Of a stretch of DNA of 43,339 nucleotides, positions 7,436-15,431 are shown piece by piece (the first letter of the stretch is position 1; every line of letters starts with the position of its first letter). The notes under the pieces are model-generated. The model saw nothing but the letters and a program-made list of their open reading frames with translations. It was not told the DNA's origin and did no database searches. The stretch is from an uncultured Collinsella sp. (GTDB lineage Bacteria; Actinomycetota; Coriobacteriia; Coriobacteriales; Coriobacteriaceae): positions 1 through 43,339 of the forward strand of contig UQZU01000015.1 of NCBI GenBank assembly GCA_900545665.1, read 5' to 3'. The position numbers were made by a program, and so were the translations under genes.

Positions 7436-8794
7436 ATGGCGACGTTTGATATGCGCGACGAACGCGCGGAGGCCGGAGCTACCGAGACGGTGTCGACGCA
7501 GGCGTTCGACGTGGTCGTCATCGGCGGCGGACCTGCCGGCATGGCGGCCGCGCTGGCCGCTCATAAGGCCGGAGCGCGCGTGGCCATCGTGGAGCGCGAG
7601 CAGCACCTGGGCGGCATCCTCCGCCAGTGCATCCACCCCGGCTTTGGCCTGTCGCACTTTAAACAGGAGCTCACCGGTCCCGAGTACGCGCAGCGCTTTA
7701 TCGACCAGGTGCACGCAACCGACATTGCGCTGTTCCTGAACAGCATGGTGATTGGGATTGATTCAGGCGAGCCTGCGGAAGACACCGCGGTCCATACCGT
7801 CACGCTCATGAATCCCTCCGGTATGCTGCAGCTCACCGGGCGCACGGTTGTCCTTGCCATGGGTTGCCGCGAGCGCACCCGCAGCGAGATCAAGATTCCC
7901 GGTAGCCGTCCCGCCGGCGTGTTTACGGCCGGCTTGGCGCAGCGATACATCAATATCGAGAACCTCAAACCCGGCTCGCGCGCCGTCATTTTGGGTTCGG
8001 GCGATATCGGGCTGATCATGGCACGTCGCTGCACGCTCGAGGGGATTTCGGTCGAGGGCGTGTACGAGCTCATGCCGTACGCCAACGGTCTGCGCCGCAA
8101 CGTCAAGAACTGTTTGGACGACTTTGACATTCCGCTGCACCTGTCCACCACCGTCACACGCGTGATCGGGCACGACCGCGTGGAGGCCGTCGAAGTAAGC
8201 CAGGTCGACGAGCATCTGGCGCCCATTCCGGGGACCGAGCGCATTGTTCCGTGTGACACACTGCTGCTTTCGGTAGGCTTGATTCCCGAGAACGAGCTTT
8301 CGGTTGCCGCGGGCGTGGAGCTGGACCCCCGCACGCGCGGCGCCGTGGTGGACCAAAGCCTGCAGACGGGCGTGCCGGGCATCTTTGCCTGTGGAAACGT
8401 GCTGCACGTGCACGACCTGGCCGACAACGTGACGACCGAGTCCGAGCGCGCCGGTGTGGCAGCGGCAGCGTGGGCGTTGGGCGGCGCCGAGGCGTGCGCT
8501 GTGGGCACGGGCTGCGAGCTCACCGTCTCCCCTGCCGGCATTGCGGGATACGCGCTGCCGGGACGCATTACGGCCGTGGCGCTCACCAAGCTCAACTTCC
8601 GCGTGCGCCGACCCGTCGACGCCGCCTGCGTGAGGATCTTGGCCGACGGCGAGGAACTGTTGGCCGGCAAGGTCCGAGCGTTTAAGCCGAGCGTTATGGA
8701 AAGCTTCCCACTGCCGGCAAAGGTCATCAAACAAGCGCTCGACCTGGGTGCCAACGAGATTGTCCTATCCGTCGATCCCGTCGAGGAGGCATAG
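7436..8794 (+). CDS. NAD(P)/FAD-dependent oxidoreductase, partner of the GlpA-like enzyme
   Basis: A 452-residue pyridine nucleotide-disulfide-type flavoprotein. It has an N-terminal FAD site (FDVVVIGGGPAGMAAALAA at about 24-42), a second Rossmann motif for NAD(P)H (AVILGSGDIGLIMARRC at about 180) and the FAD-closing motif GIFACGNVLHVHDLADNV. HLGGILRQCIHPGFG carries a cysteine near the flavin, but there is no CxxC redox pair. It probably passes electrons between the upstream dehydrogenase and NAD(P). The ATG lies 1 nt after the upstream stop, and DUF1667 follows 3 nt after its own stop, so the three are almost certainly cotranscribed and form one complex. Confidence 0.8.
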   Translation: MATFDMRDERAEAGATETVSTQAFDVVVIGGGPAGMAAALAAHKAGARVAIVEREQHLGGILRQCIHPGFGLSHFKQELTGPEYAQRFIDQVHATDIALFLNSMVIGIDSGEPAEDTAVHTVTLMNPSGMLQLTGRTVVLAMGCRERTRSEIKIPGSRPAGVFTAGLAQRYINIENLKPGSRAVILGSGDIGLIMARRCTLEGISVEGVYELMPYANGLRRNVKNCLDDFDIPLHLSTTVTRVIGHDRVEAVEVSQVDEHLAPIPGTERIVPCDTLLLSVGLIPENELSVAAGVELDPRTRGAVVDQSLQTGVPGIFACGNVLHVHDLADNVTTESERAGVAAAAWALGGAEACAVGTGCELTVSPAGIAGYALPGRITAVALTKLNFRVRRPVDAACVRILADGEELLAGKVRAFKPSVMESFPLPAKVIKQALDLGANEIVLSVDPVEEA

Positions 8795-8797
8795 CTC

Positions 8798-9208
8798 ATG
8801 AGCACGAAAGTGACCGAGACGTTGCAGTTCAACTGCACCACTTGCCCATCCGAATGCATCCTGACCGTAGAGGTGGAGCGCGATGCCAACGGTGCCGTGA
8901 CAGCGGTGCGCTCCGTGACCGGCAACAGCTGCCCGCGCGGCGACAAGTTCGCACACCAGGAACTCACCTGCCCCATGCGCGTGCTCACCACCACCGTGGC
9001 TGTATCCAGCGGCGATGAGGCGCTGCTGCCCGTGCGCACGGCCGAAGCCATCCCGCTGGCACTCCACGCCCAAGCCATGGACCTCATCCGCGGCCTGGTT
9101 GTCGACGCTCCCATCCGTATGGGCGACATCGTGCTGGAGAACCTCCTAGACACCAACATCAACCTAATCGCCAGCATGGGCATAGACCGCGCCCAAGTAG
9201 CTAATTAG
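8798..9208 (+). CDS. DUF1667 protein, small Cys-motif subunit
   Basis: A 136-residue protein of the DUF1667 family. CTTCPSEC near residue 13 and SCPRG near residue 48 supply four cysteines spaced like the N-terminal [4Fe-4S] site of molybdopterin oxidoreductases, without the rest of that enzyme. The family is nearly always third in this operon type, so it is likely an electron-transfer subunit of the flavoprotein complex. The C-terminal half (PIRMGDIVLENLLDTNINLIASM) is the conserved family ending. The stop codon lies inside the hairpin at 9196-9230. Confidence 0.8.
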   Translation: MSTKVTETLQFNCTTCPSECILTVEVERDANGAVTAVRSVTGNSCPRGDKFAHQELTCPMRVLTTTVAVSSGDEALLPVRTAEAIPLALHAQAMDLIRGLVVDAPIRMGDIVLENLLDTNINLIASMGIDRAQVAN

Positions 9209-9230
9209 GGACGGGGCACTTTTAGCTACT
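9196..9230. repeat. 35-bp hairpin with GGGACGGG loop (type 2 repeat)
   Basis: AGTAGCTAA and TTAGCTACT form a 9-bp stem around a 17-nt loop, TTAGGGACGGGGCACTT. The same geometry and loop recur at 31306-31340 with a different stem. It overlaps the end of the DUF1667 gene and lies 28 bp before a 63-bp palindrome. It could work as a weak terminator. Confidence 0.6.
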
Positions 9231-9258
9231 CCACCATCCGCCCGGTCCTCCTCCGCAA

Positions 9259-9321
9259 TTGCGGTGAAATACGGACTGTTTTATGGCTTCAGGCCGCTAA
9301 ACAGTCCGTATTTCACCGCAA
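9259..9321. repeat. 63-bp palindromic repeat, copy 1
   Basis: Perfect 23-bp arms: TTGCGGTGAAATACGGACTG plus TTT, and the exact inverse ending TATTTCACCGCAA, around a 17-nt loop. It lies between DUF1667 and the peptidase. Four further copies are in the window. Confidence 0.9.
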
Positions 9322-9437
9322 CTTATGAGGGCCGCATGGGATATGCAAAGGAGTGTCCCAAGGTGCCGGCATAAAAGGAACGTCCCTATCTGCCGGGCTT
9401 GGGATACCATGGTGGCACCCTAACGAAAGGACGATGT

Positions 9438-10526
9438 ATGGCACATGTCGATGACCAGCGTGTGGCGCGCGTGCTCGATGCGCTCGAGGCTCAGCACCCC
9501 GGCGCACAGCTGCTCGTAAACGACCCATGGTCGATCTATTACCTGACCGGCTTTTATGCCGATATGTTCGAGCGTTTTTGTGGCGTGCTGCTCGCACGCG
9601 GCGGCGAGCCCGTGATCTTGGTCAACGCGCTGCATCAGCTGCCCGAGTATGACAATGCCCGCATCGCCTATCACACCGACAACGATGTCGTGGCCGATGC
9701 CATCGCTCGCGAAGTCGATCCGACCAAACCACTCGGCATCGACACCGTCATGCGCTCTGGCTTTTTGATGCCGCTCATGGAGCGCCACGCAGCCAGCGAG
9801 TTTTTCCTGGGTGACTTTGCCGTCACCGCCGCACGCACCTACAAGGATGCCGCCGAGCAGGAGCTTATGCGCGCGTCCTCGGCCGCTAACGACGCCGTGA
9901 TGGCCGATGTCATCAAGCTCGTCCACGAAGGTGTGACGGAGCGCGAGATTGCCGACCAGATGCTCGGCTTGTATCGCAAACACGGCTGCGAGGGCTTTAG
10001 CTTTCCGCCCATCGTGAGCTTTGGTGCCAACGCCGGCGACCCGCACCACGAGCCCGACGACACCGTACTCAAGCGCGGCGACGTAGTGCTGTTCGACATT
10101 GGCGGACGCCATCGCAACTACTGCTCGGACATGACACGCACGTTCTTTTGGGGCGAGCCGGACGAGGAGACGGCGCGCATCTACGACATCGTGCGCCGTG
10201 CCAACGAGGCCGCCGAGGCGCTCATCGCACCGGGCGTGCGCATGTGTGACCTGGACCGCGCCGCACGCGACGTGATTGAGGATGCGGGCTATGGGCAGTA
10301 CTTTACGCATCGCCTGGGACACTCGATCGGCTTGCAGGACCACGAGCCGGGCGACGTCTCGCTCGTCAACGAGCAGGTTGTCGAGCCGGGCATGACCTTC
10401 TCTATCGAGCCGGGCATCTACCTCCCTGGCCGCACCGGCGTCCGCATCGAGGACCTAGCCCTAGTGACAGAGAACGGCGTCGAGATTCTCAACGCCTACC
10501 CCCACGACCCAATCCGCCTAGACTAA
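9438..10526 (+). CDS. Xaa-Pro aminopeptidase/dipeptidase (M24 family)
   Basis: A 362-residue cytoplasmic metallopeptidase that removes residues next to proline. The N-terminal creatinase-like domain (about 1-130, with WSIYYLTGFYADMFERF) is followed by the pita-bread catalytic domain. The five metal ligands can be read: D in LFDIGG, D in CSDMTRTFFWG, H in HRLGHSIGL, E in SIEPGIYLPG and E in VRIEDLALV. The start at 9438 has GAAAGGA 6 nt upstream; an in-frame start at 9399 lies within the leader and is unlikely. It is flanked by palindromes on both sides and stands alone. Whether it is PepQ- or PepP-like cannot be settled here. Confidence 0.9.
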   Translation: MAHVDDQRVARVLDALEAQHPGAQLLVNDPWSIYYLTGFYADMFERFCGVLLARGGEPVILVNALHQLPEYDNARIAYHTDNDVVADAIAREVDPTKPLGIDTVMRSGFLMPLMERHAASEFFLGDFAVTAARTYKDAAEQELMRASSAANDAVMADVIKLVHEGVTEREIADQMLGLYRKHGCEGFSFPPIVSFGANAGDPHHEPDDTVLKRGDVVLFDIGGRHRNYCSDMTRTFFWGEPDEETARIYDIVRRANEAAEALIAPGVRMCDLDRAARDVIEDAGYGQYFTHRLGHSIGLQDHEPGDVSLVNEQVVEPGMTFSIEPGIYLPGRTGVRIEDLALVTENGVEILNAYPHDPIRLD

Positions 10527-10551
10527 CCTCTCCCCAAGCCCCAAAACAAAA

Positions 10552-10614
10552 TTGCGGTGAAATACGGACTGCTTAAGGCTTCTAGCCCATAAAACAGTCC
10601 CTATTTCACCGCAA
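10552..10614. repeat. 63-bp palindromic repeat, copy 2
   Basis: TTGCGGTGAAATACGGACTG to CAGTCCCTATTTCACCGCAA, with one mismatched pair (C opposite C). It is in the convergent gap after the peptidase gene. A decayed GGGACGGGGC hairpin motif follows at about 10632-10667. Confidence 0.9.
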
Positions 10615-10677
10615 CTGCCAAGGGGACCAGGGTAGTCAAAAAGCCCCGTCCCAAATTAGCTGCCCTACAGTCAAACG

Positions 10678-10718
10678 AAAGGCCTCCCGATTCCCCGACG
10701 AGAACCGGGAGGCCTTCT
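10678..10718. terminator. Bidirectional terminator between peptidase and surface protein genes
   Basis: GGCCTCCCG pairs with CGGGAGGCC, with A-rich and T-rich flanks on each side, in a convergent gap. A second small hairpin (TAGAGCC-CTAA-GGCTCTA, 10726-10743) sits just after the surface-protein stop. Confidence 0.85.
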
Positions 10719-10754
10719 TGTGTCCTAGAGCCCTAAGGCTCTAAGCTCGCAGCC

Positions 10755-13700
10755 TTACTCCGCACGATGGCGCAACTTTTCGATCGCGGCGGCGATCAGC
10801 GCCAACAGGCCGGTTCCGCCAAGAGCCGCGACGGTCACGGCAGTGTTGTCGCCCGTCTCGGCCAGGCTTCCCTTAGCGGCCTTCTTGCCATTCTTCTTGC
10901 CCGAAGGATCCTTGGCATCGGGCTTGGCACCGTTATCCTTGCCGCCTGTCGGTTCCTGTACAACAACAGGATCAACAACCTCGACGGTCACCGAAGCAGT
11001 GAGCTGCTGAGGCGCCGGCGTCTCTGCAGCGTCATCCTCGGCAAGCGTCGCAATCGCCGCAGCGTCACCGTCAACGGGTATCGTCGCGGTAATGACGACG
11101 GTTCCGTTCTTGAGGGCCTTAACCTTACCGTTCTCGACCGTAGCGATCGTCGGGTCGGACGAAGCCCACGTCACGGTTCCACGCAACAGCGCGCCATCGG
11201 CTGCATTGCTCGCCGCGGCAGCAAGATCAATTTCCTTGCCGCGCTCTACCTTGAGCACGGTTTCGGCAGTCGTGGCCTTCCCGTTTTGGTCAACGATAAC
11301 GAGGCCCTTGGCTGCCGGGCGCGGCTTAACGCGCACCATGCAGCTGACCGTAAGCTCCGTACCGCGAACCTTACCGCCCACGGTCACATCATCGGCACCC
11401 CAATCCAGTGCGGGGACATTCTCCCAATCGACATCGTAGTCTTCCTGGCTGCCGTCCTTCATCATCACAGAGACCTTCTTGGGCAGCGCCTTCAGCACAT
11501 CGGCGGTAGAGCTTGCCTCAAACACCTCAACGGGAGCGAACGTCGCAGGCCTCACGGGAATCTCGCTTGCCGGTGTCTCGACGACCAACTTGCAAGTCGC
11601 CTTGAGCGTCGTGCCCTCAACGGAGCCCTCGATCGTGTACTCGCCAACGGCGGCAAGATGCTTGTCCAGGCCATCCGTATTCCACGTGACCGCAGCCTCA
11701 TCCGTGTGGCCATCGGAGTACGTCACGGCGACCTTCTTGGGCAGCTGCCCCGTCACGGTGTCGGCCTTGGCATCGCGCTCAACCGTGATCTGCGGTACCT
11801 CGGCAACCTTGTTGATCGTCGTCGTGGAGGTAACAGTGGCCTCGACAGGCAGGTTGCCGTTCACGGTAACGCCCTTGGCGACGACGCTGTTGCCGTACGT
11901 GTCGGCCGCGGCAGGAACCTCAGTCCATGTGACCTCGGACTCCGCCGTCGTCTTGCCGTCTTTCATAAGGATCGTCGCCTTGACGCCCTTGAGCGCCTCG
12001 CGCACCGCGTCGGCAGACGCACCCTCGGGGACGGAAATTCCGGCAACAGACTCAACGGACGTCGGAATCTCGGCATCGCTCTTTACAACCGTCACCGTGC
12101 ACTTGGCCTTGACCGAAGTGCCCTCGACCGTGCCCTCAAGCGTAATATTGCCCAGTTCACCCAAGGCAGTAGCCGTGAGCGGGGTCTTATCCCACGTAAC
12201 GGCGGCAGTCTTCGTCGAGCCGTCGGACATGTTGAGGGTCACCTGGGCAGGCAGCGCAATATCGCCAGCAGCAGTGTTGCGAGCAACCGAAAGCTTGAAG
12301 TCAGCGACGCTCTCGACGACCGGCACCAGGTTAACCGTAGCCTTGACCTCAAAGCTACCAACCGCGGTTTTGCCCGTAAGGACGACACTCGTGCCGTCGT
12401 TCTTAATGGTGAGGGCCTCCTTGGGAGCAGTCCAGTCAATCTTCGAATCGACCTCGGAGCCGTCCTTCATGGCAACCTTCACGGTCTTGGGCAGTGCGGC
12501 CACAACGGCATCGGGCTTCACCCCGTCGTCGAGCGTCACAGCGTCAACCGTGCCGGCCAGGTGATCAGGAATCTCGCGCAGTGGCTTGACGACCTTGATG
12601 GTGCACTCCGCCTTCTGATCCGTGCTGGCAACCGTGCCCTTAACCGTAACTTTACCTTCCTTGGCAAAGTCCTTGTCGGAGAGGCCCTTGGTATCCCACG
12701 TTACGTCGGCTTCAGAATCGGTACCGTCAGAGTAAATCGCCGTGACCGTGGTGGGCAGCTTGGCCTTAGCCTCAGCTGCCTTGGTGTCGCGCTCGACCTC
12801 AATCTCGTCAACGGTACCAAATTCCACGATATGCGCCGTCACCTTGACCTGAACCTTAACGGTCATGCCGTTGTCAGTTAGACCCGTGACCTCAAACTCG
12901 GTGCCGGCACGACCCAGGCTGTCGACCTGAGACCACTTAACGGGCGTCTCTTTCTTGGTCTTGCCGTCCTTCATGACCACCGTCACCTTGGACGGCAGTT
13001 TATCCATAAGGTCGCTGACCTTGGCATTGTCCGCAATCTCAACAACATCGATCGGCTCGACGTGGTCGGGCGTCTGGGCATCCTGATCCACCACGGTCAC
13101 ATTGCAGGTCACCTTGGCGCCGTTGAGCTTAACCGTACCCGTGATCTCCACGGTGCCGGTTCCTCTGAGCAGCTCGTCCGTGACGTTAGAAAGATCCCAC
13201 ACGTCAATGTCGAGCAAATCGGTCGAGCCGTCGGAGTAAGTCGCCACAACCTGCTTGGGCATCTGGGCGTACAGATCCTGCTTGGACGTACCACTGGCAA
13301 CGCTAAACGACTTGGCCTCGAGCTTGGTGATGGTTCGCGGCGCCTCGGAGACGTTGACGTACACGATAGCGTTGACGTTGTCGACATCCTTGAGCTTGCC
13401 GACGAGTTTATACGTACCCTTCTTGGCGAGCGGCTTGGAGAGGTCGATGCCGTCGGTGTCGGTCCACTTTTCGATCTCGATGCCGCCTAAACTGCCCCGA
13501 GTATCCCGCGCTGAGCCATCCGAGTAATATACGGACACGGCATCGGGCAGCTCCAGCATCGATCCGACCGTGGTGTTGACCACGACGGCCTCGGGCTGCA
13601 GCGCCACCTTCTTCGCCTTCTTGTCGGCAACCGTCACCTTAGCAGTAACGTTGCCGTTCTCATCAACGCCGACCTTTTGGCCGTCATCGTCAAGCAGCGC

Positions 13701-15395
13701 CATAACGGCAGCGGCGTCAAAGCCGACCACGTGGCCCGTCGCATAGAACGTGCCAGGCCGCTCGTACTTCTCGGGAGCAATCGGGTCCCAATCAATAGCC
13801 GCTGTCGAAACGGAGCCGTCGCTCATCTCGACCGCCATCTTGGCCGGCATAGCAGGCGCAGTGCCCGCCTTAGTGGTCACTGCGGTCTCGCCGTTATCTA
13901 TGGCCTTCTCCACGCCTTGGATAACGATCTTAGTCTGAACAGTGAGGCCCGTGTTGGTGCCGTCGACGTATCCGTTAAGGCCGCTTGCCAACAACCTGCC
14001 GGACAGCGTCGTGACCTGGCCTGGCTCTCCGGTATAAACTGAGGGGCGAATGTAATCCCACTGAACCTGGGCATTGTGAGTTTTACCGTCGCTCGTGGCA
14101 ACCGAGACATTCCACGGCAGCTCGGGAACGACGCCATTGGCCGTGGCAATGCGCTCAGGAACGGCAATAGAGGTGACAGAGCAGACGTCGACAGTGATCA
14201 TCGCCTCGGCACCACCCTGGAGCTTGCCCTTCACCTTAAACGAACCGTCCTTGGCATACGCGTCTTCGGCGACACGGTCCCATGTGACCTTTTCGCGCTG
14301 GGGCTCAGAAGACACATCGTTGTCGTATCGAACCTCAAGGTATTCCGGCAGCATCGGCTTGATGCCAGGGACGGTCCATATGGTTCCGCCCTGCACCGAG
14401 GTCGCCTTGCTCGCGATCTTAACGGTGGCAGTAATCGGAACGTCGACCGTCTGCATGCCGCTCCCCGTGCTAAAGCTAATTGTTGCAGTGCCGCGGACAC
14501 CGCCGCCCTGGGTCCAATCGAAGCCCTTCGTGTTCCACTTGGCCTCGGCGTATTTGTGCGAATAATCCGGATGCTCGACCGCATCGGGGCTAACAAGTTC
14601 GGCATAGCTAGGAAGCATGGCGGTGCCGTCGCTGCCCTTGAGCACCGTAATGGTTTGCGGCTGAGCTTCCCAGTTTTTAGTCACGATGACATGGACCTTC
14701 ACGGGGATATTCGTTCCGGCGACCGTTCCAGTTATCGTGCAGTCCTTCTGGGGGTACCTATCGTAGGTGTCCCAGTTGACGCCGAGACTGTCAAAAGTCG
14801 TTCCGTCCTGCAATGCGCCGGACACGTAGAAGTAGTCCAGATTGACTTCCTCACCGGGATAGATAACGCGCCAGTCCTCGTACGACCGTCCAAGCGTCAC
14901 ACCGTTATCGCTGTAGTTGTTGACACCCTTGACCTCGCCGCACACCGCAGTCGCATGGATCTTTGCCAGCGAGTCGGCGATCGTGCCGGTAATTTCGTAC
15001 TCGCCCGGTTTGCCGTCCAGCAGCTCTTGAGGGAACTCATCCCAGCTATAAGGCTGCCCCGAGGAATACCTGGGGTAGTAGGAGCTGCCGTCAGACAAAT
15101 ACAGATCGGACAGATAGCGCGGAGCCAGAAGTCCGGCGCCGGGAATATAAGGAATCTTGCCGATGTTGTTATCTTCAAGATCACAAATATTGACCGTCGC
15201 CGTAACCGGGATGTTGGAACCGGTAAAGTATCCGTTGACCGTAATCTGGCCAAGGTTCTTTAGGGCGTCCTGACTAATCGTCGACCACTGAACGGGGAAA
15301 TTACCTCGCGAACCATTCCACATCGTGGCCTCGATTGAATCGGGCATATTGGGCTGGCATCCGATAAGCGTGCTTGTCGATGTCGAAGAAGGCAT
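10755..15395 (-). CDS. C-terminal part of a giant Big_4-repeat cell-wall-anchored surface protein (split gene)
   Basis: This frame is the in-frame continuation of the gene at 15429-17192. Coding sequence is unbroken from 15428 to the stop at 10755, 1557 residues. The ATG at 15395 has no ribosome site and is used here only as the first methionine. It holds about 16 Ig-like Big_4 repeats of roughly 80-95 residues, each with LPxxVxVxxSDG then VTWD and GTVxGT. A Big_2-like domain follows (WASSDPTIATVENGKVKALK), then a Lys/Gly-rich wall-spanning stretch. The last 36 residues are a sorting signal: LAETGD, a hydrophobic segment, and LRHRAE. LAxTG is typical of class E sortase substrates rather than class A. 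Role: likely adhesion or envelope stalk; the ligand is unknown. Without the upstream signal peptide this piece could not be exported alone. Confidence 0.85.
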   Translation of the reverse strand: MPSSTSTSTLIGCQPNMPDSIEATMWNGSRGNFPVQWSTISQDALKNLGQITVNGYFTGSNIPVTATVNICDLEDNNIGKIPYIPGAGLLAPRYLSDLYLSDGSSYYPRYSSGQPYSWDEFPQELLDGKPGEYEITGTIADSLAKIHATAVCGEVKGVNNYSDNGVTLGRSYEDWRVIYPGEEVNLDYFYVSGALQDGTTFDSLGVNWDTYDRYPQKDCTITGTVAGTNIPVKVHVIVTKNWEAQPQTITVLKGSDGTAMLPSYAELVSPDAVEHPDYSHKYAEAKWNTKGFDWTQGGGVRGTATISFSTGSGMQTVDVPITATVKIASKATSVQGGTIWTVPGIKPMLPEYLEVRYDNDVSSEPQREKVTWDRVAEDAYAKDGSFKVKGKLQGGAEAMITVDVCSVTSIAVPERIATANGVVPELPWNVSVATSDGKTHNAQVQWDYIRPSVYTGEPGQVTTLSGRLLASGLNGYVDGTNTGLTVQTKIVIQGVEKAIDNGETAVTTKAGTAPAMPAKMAVEMSDGSVSTAAIDWDPIAPEKYERPGTFYATGHVVGFDAAAVMALLDDDGQKVGVDENGNVTAKVTVADKKAKKVALQPEAVVVNTTVGSMLELPDAVSVYYSDGSARDTRGSLGGIEIEKWTDTDGIDLSKPLAKKGTYKLVGKLKDVDNVNAIVYVNVSEAPRTITKLEAKSFSVASGTSKQDLYAQMPKQVVATYSDGSTDLLDIDVWDLSNVTDELLRGTGTVEITGTVKLNGAKVTCNVTVVDQDAQTPDHVEPIDVVEIADNAKVSDLMDKLPSKVTVVMKDGKTKKETPVKWSQVDSLGRAGTEFEVTGLTDNGMTVKVQVKVTAHIVEFGTVDEIEVERDTKAAEAKAKLPTTVTAIYSDGTDSEADVTWDTKGLSDKDFAKEGKVTVKGTVASTDQKAECTIKVVKPLREIPDHLAGTVDAVTLDDGVKPDAVVAALPKTVKVAMKDGSEVDSKIDWTAPKEALTIKNDGTSVVLTGKTAVGSFEVKATVNLVPVVESVADFKLSVARNTAAGDIALPAQVTLNMSDGSTKTAAVTWDKTPLTATALGELGNITLEGTVEGTSVKAKCTVTVVKSDAEIPTSVESVAGISVPEGASADAVREALKGVKATILMKDGKTTAESEVTWTEVPAAADTYGNSVVAKGVTVNGNLPVEATVTSTTTINKVAEVPQITVERDAKADTVTGQLPKKVAVTYSDGHTDEAAVTWNTDGLDKHLAAVGEYTIEGSVEGTTLKATCKLVVETPASEIPVRPATFAPVEVFEASSTADVLKALPKKVSVMMKDGSQEDYDVDWENVPALDWGADDVTVGGKVRGTELTVSCMVRVKPRPAAKGLVIVDQNGKATTAETVLKVERGKEIDLAAAASNAADGALLRGTVTWASSDPTIATVENGKVKALKNGTVVITATIPVDGDAAAIATLAEDDAAETPAPQQLTASVTVEVVDPVVVQEPTGGKDNGAKPDAKDPSGKKNGKKAAKGSLAETGDNTAVTVAALGGTGLLALIAAAIEKLRHRAE

Positions 15396-15428
15396 CTGCA
15401 GGGCGCGGACGGAAATGGTCGCCGTGAC

Positions 15429-15431
15429 TCA
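15429..15431 (-). pseudogene. In-frame TGA splitting the surface-protein gene
   Basis: The TGA separates two pieces that are in the same frame and complete one repeat. ...ELGDSN before it and VTATISVRAL after it reproduce the NxPVTATV-type last strand seen in other repeats. One point change (for example CGA to TGA) explains it. The gene 10755-17192 would otherwise encode about 2145 residues. It may be a real nonsense mutation, a sequencing error, or a recoded codon; the last is least likely. Confidence 0.75.

Noticed and set aside
15395..15431. Selenocysteine at the TGA of the surface protein
   Set aside because: The equivalent place in other repeats is not Cys or a redox site, and the downstream sequence gives only a weak hairpin. 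Nonsense mutation or error is simpler, so it is kept only as a low-odds idea in the findings.
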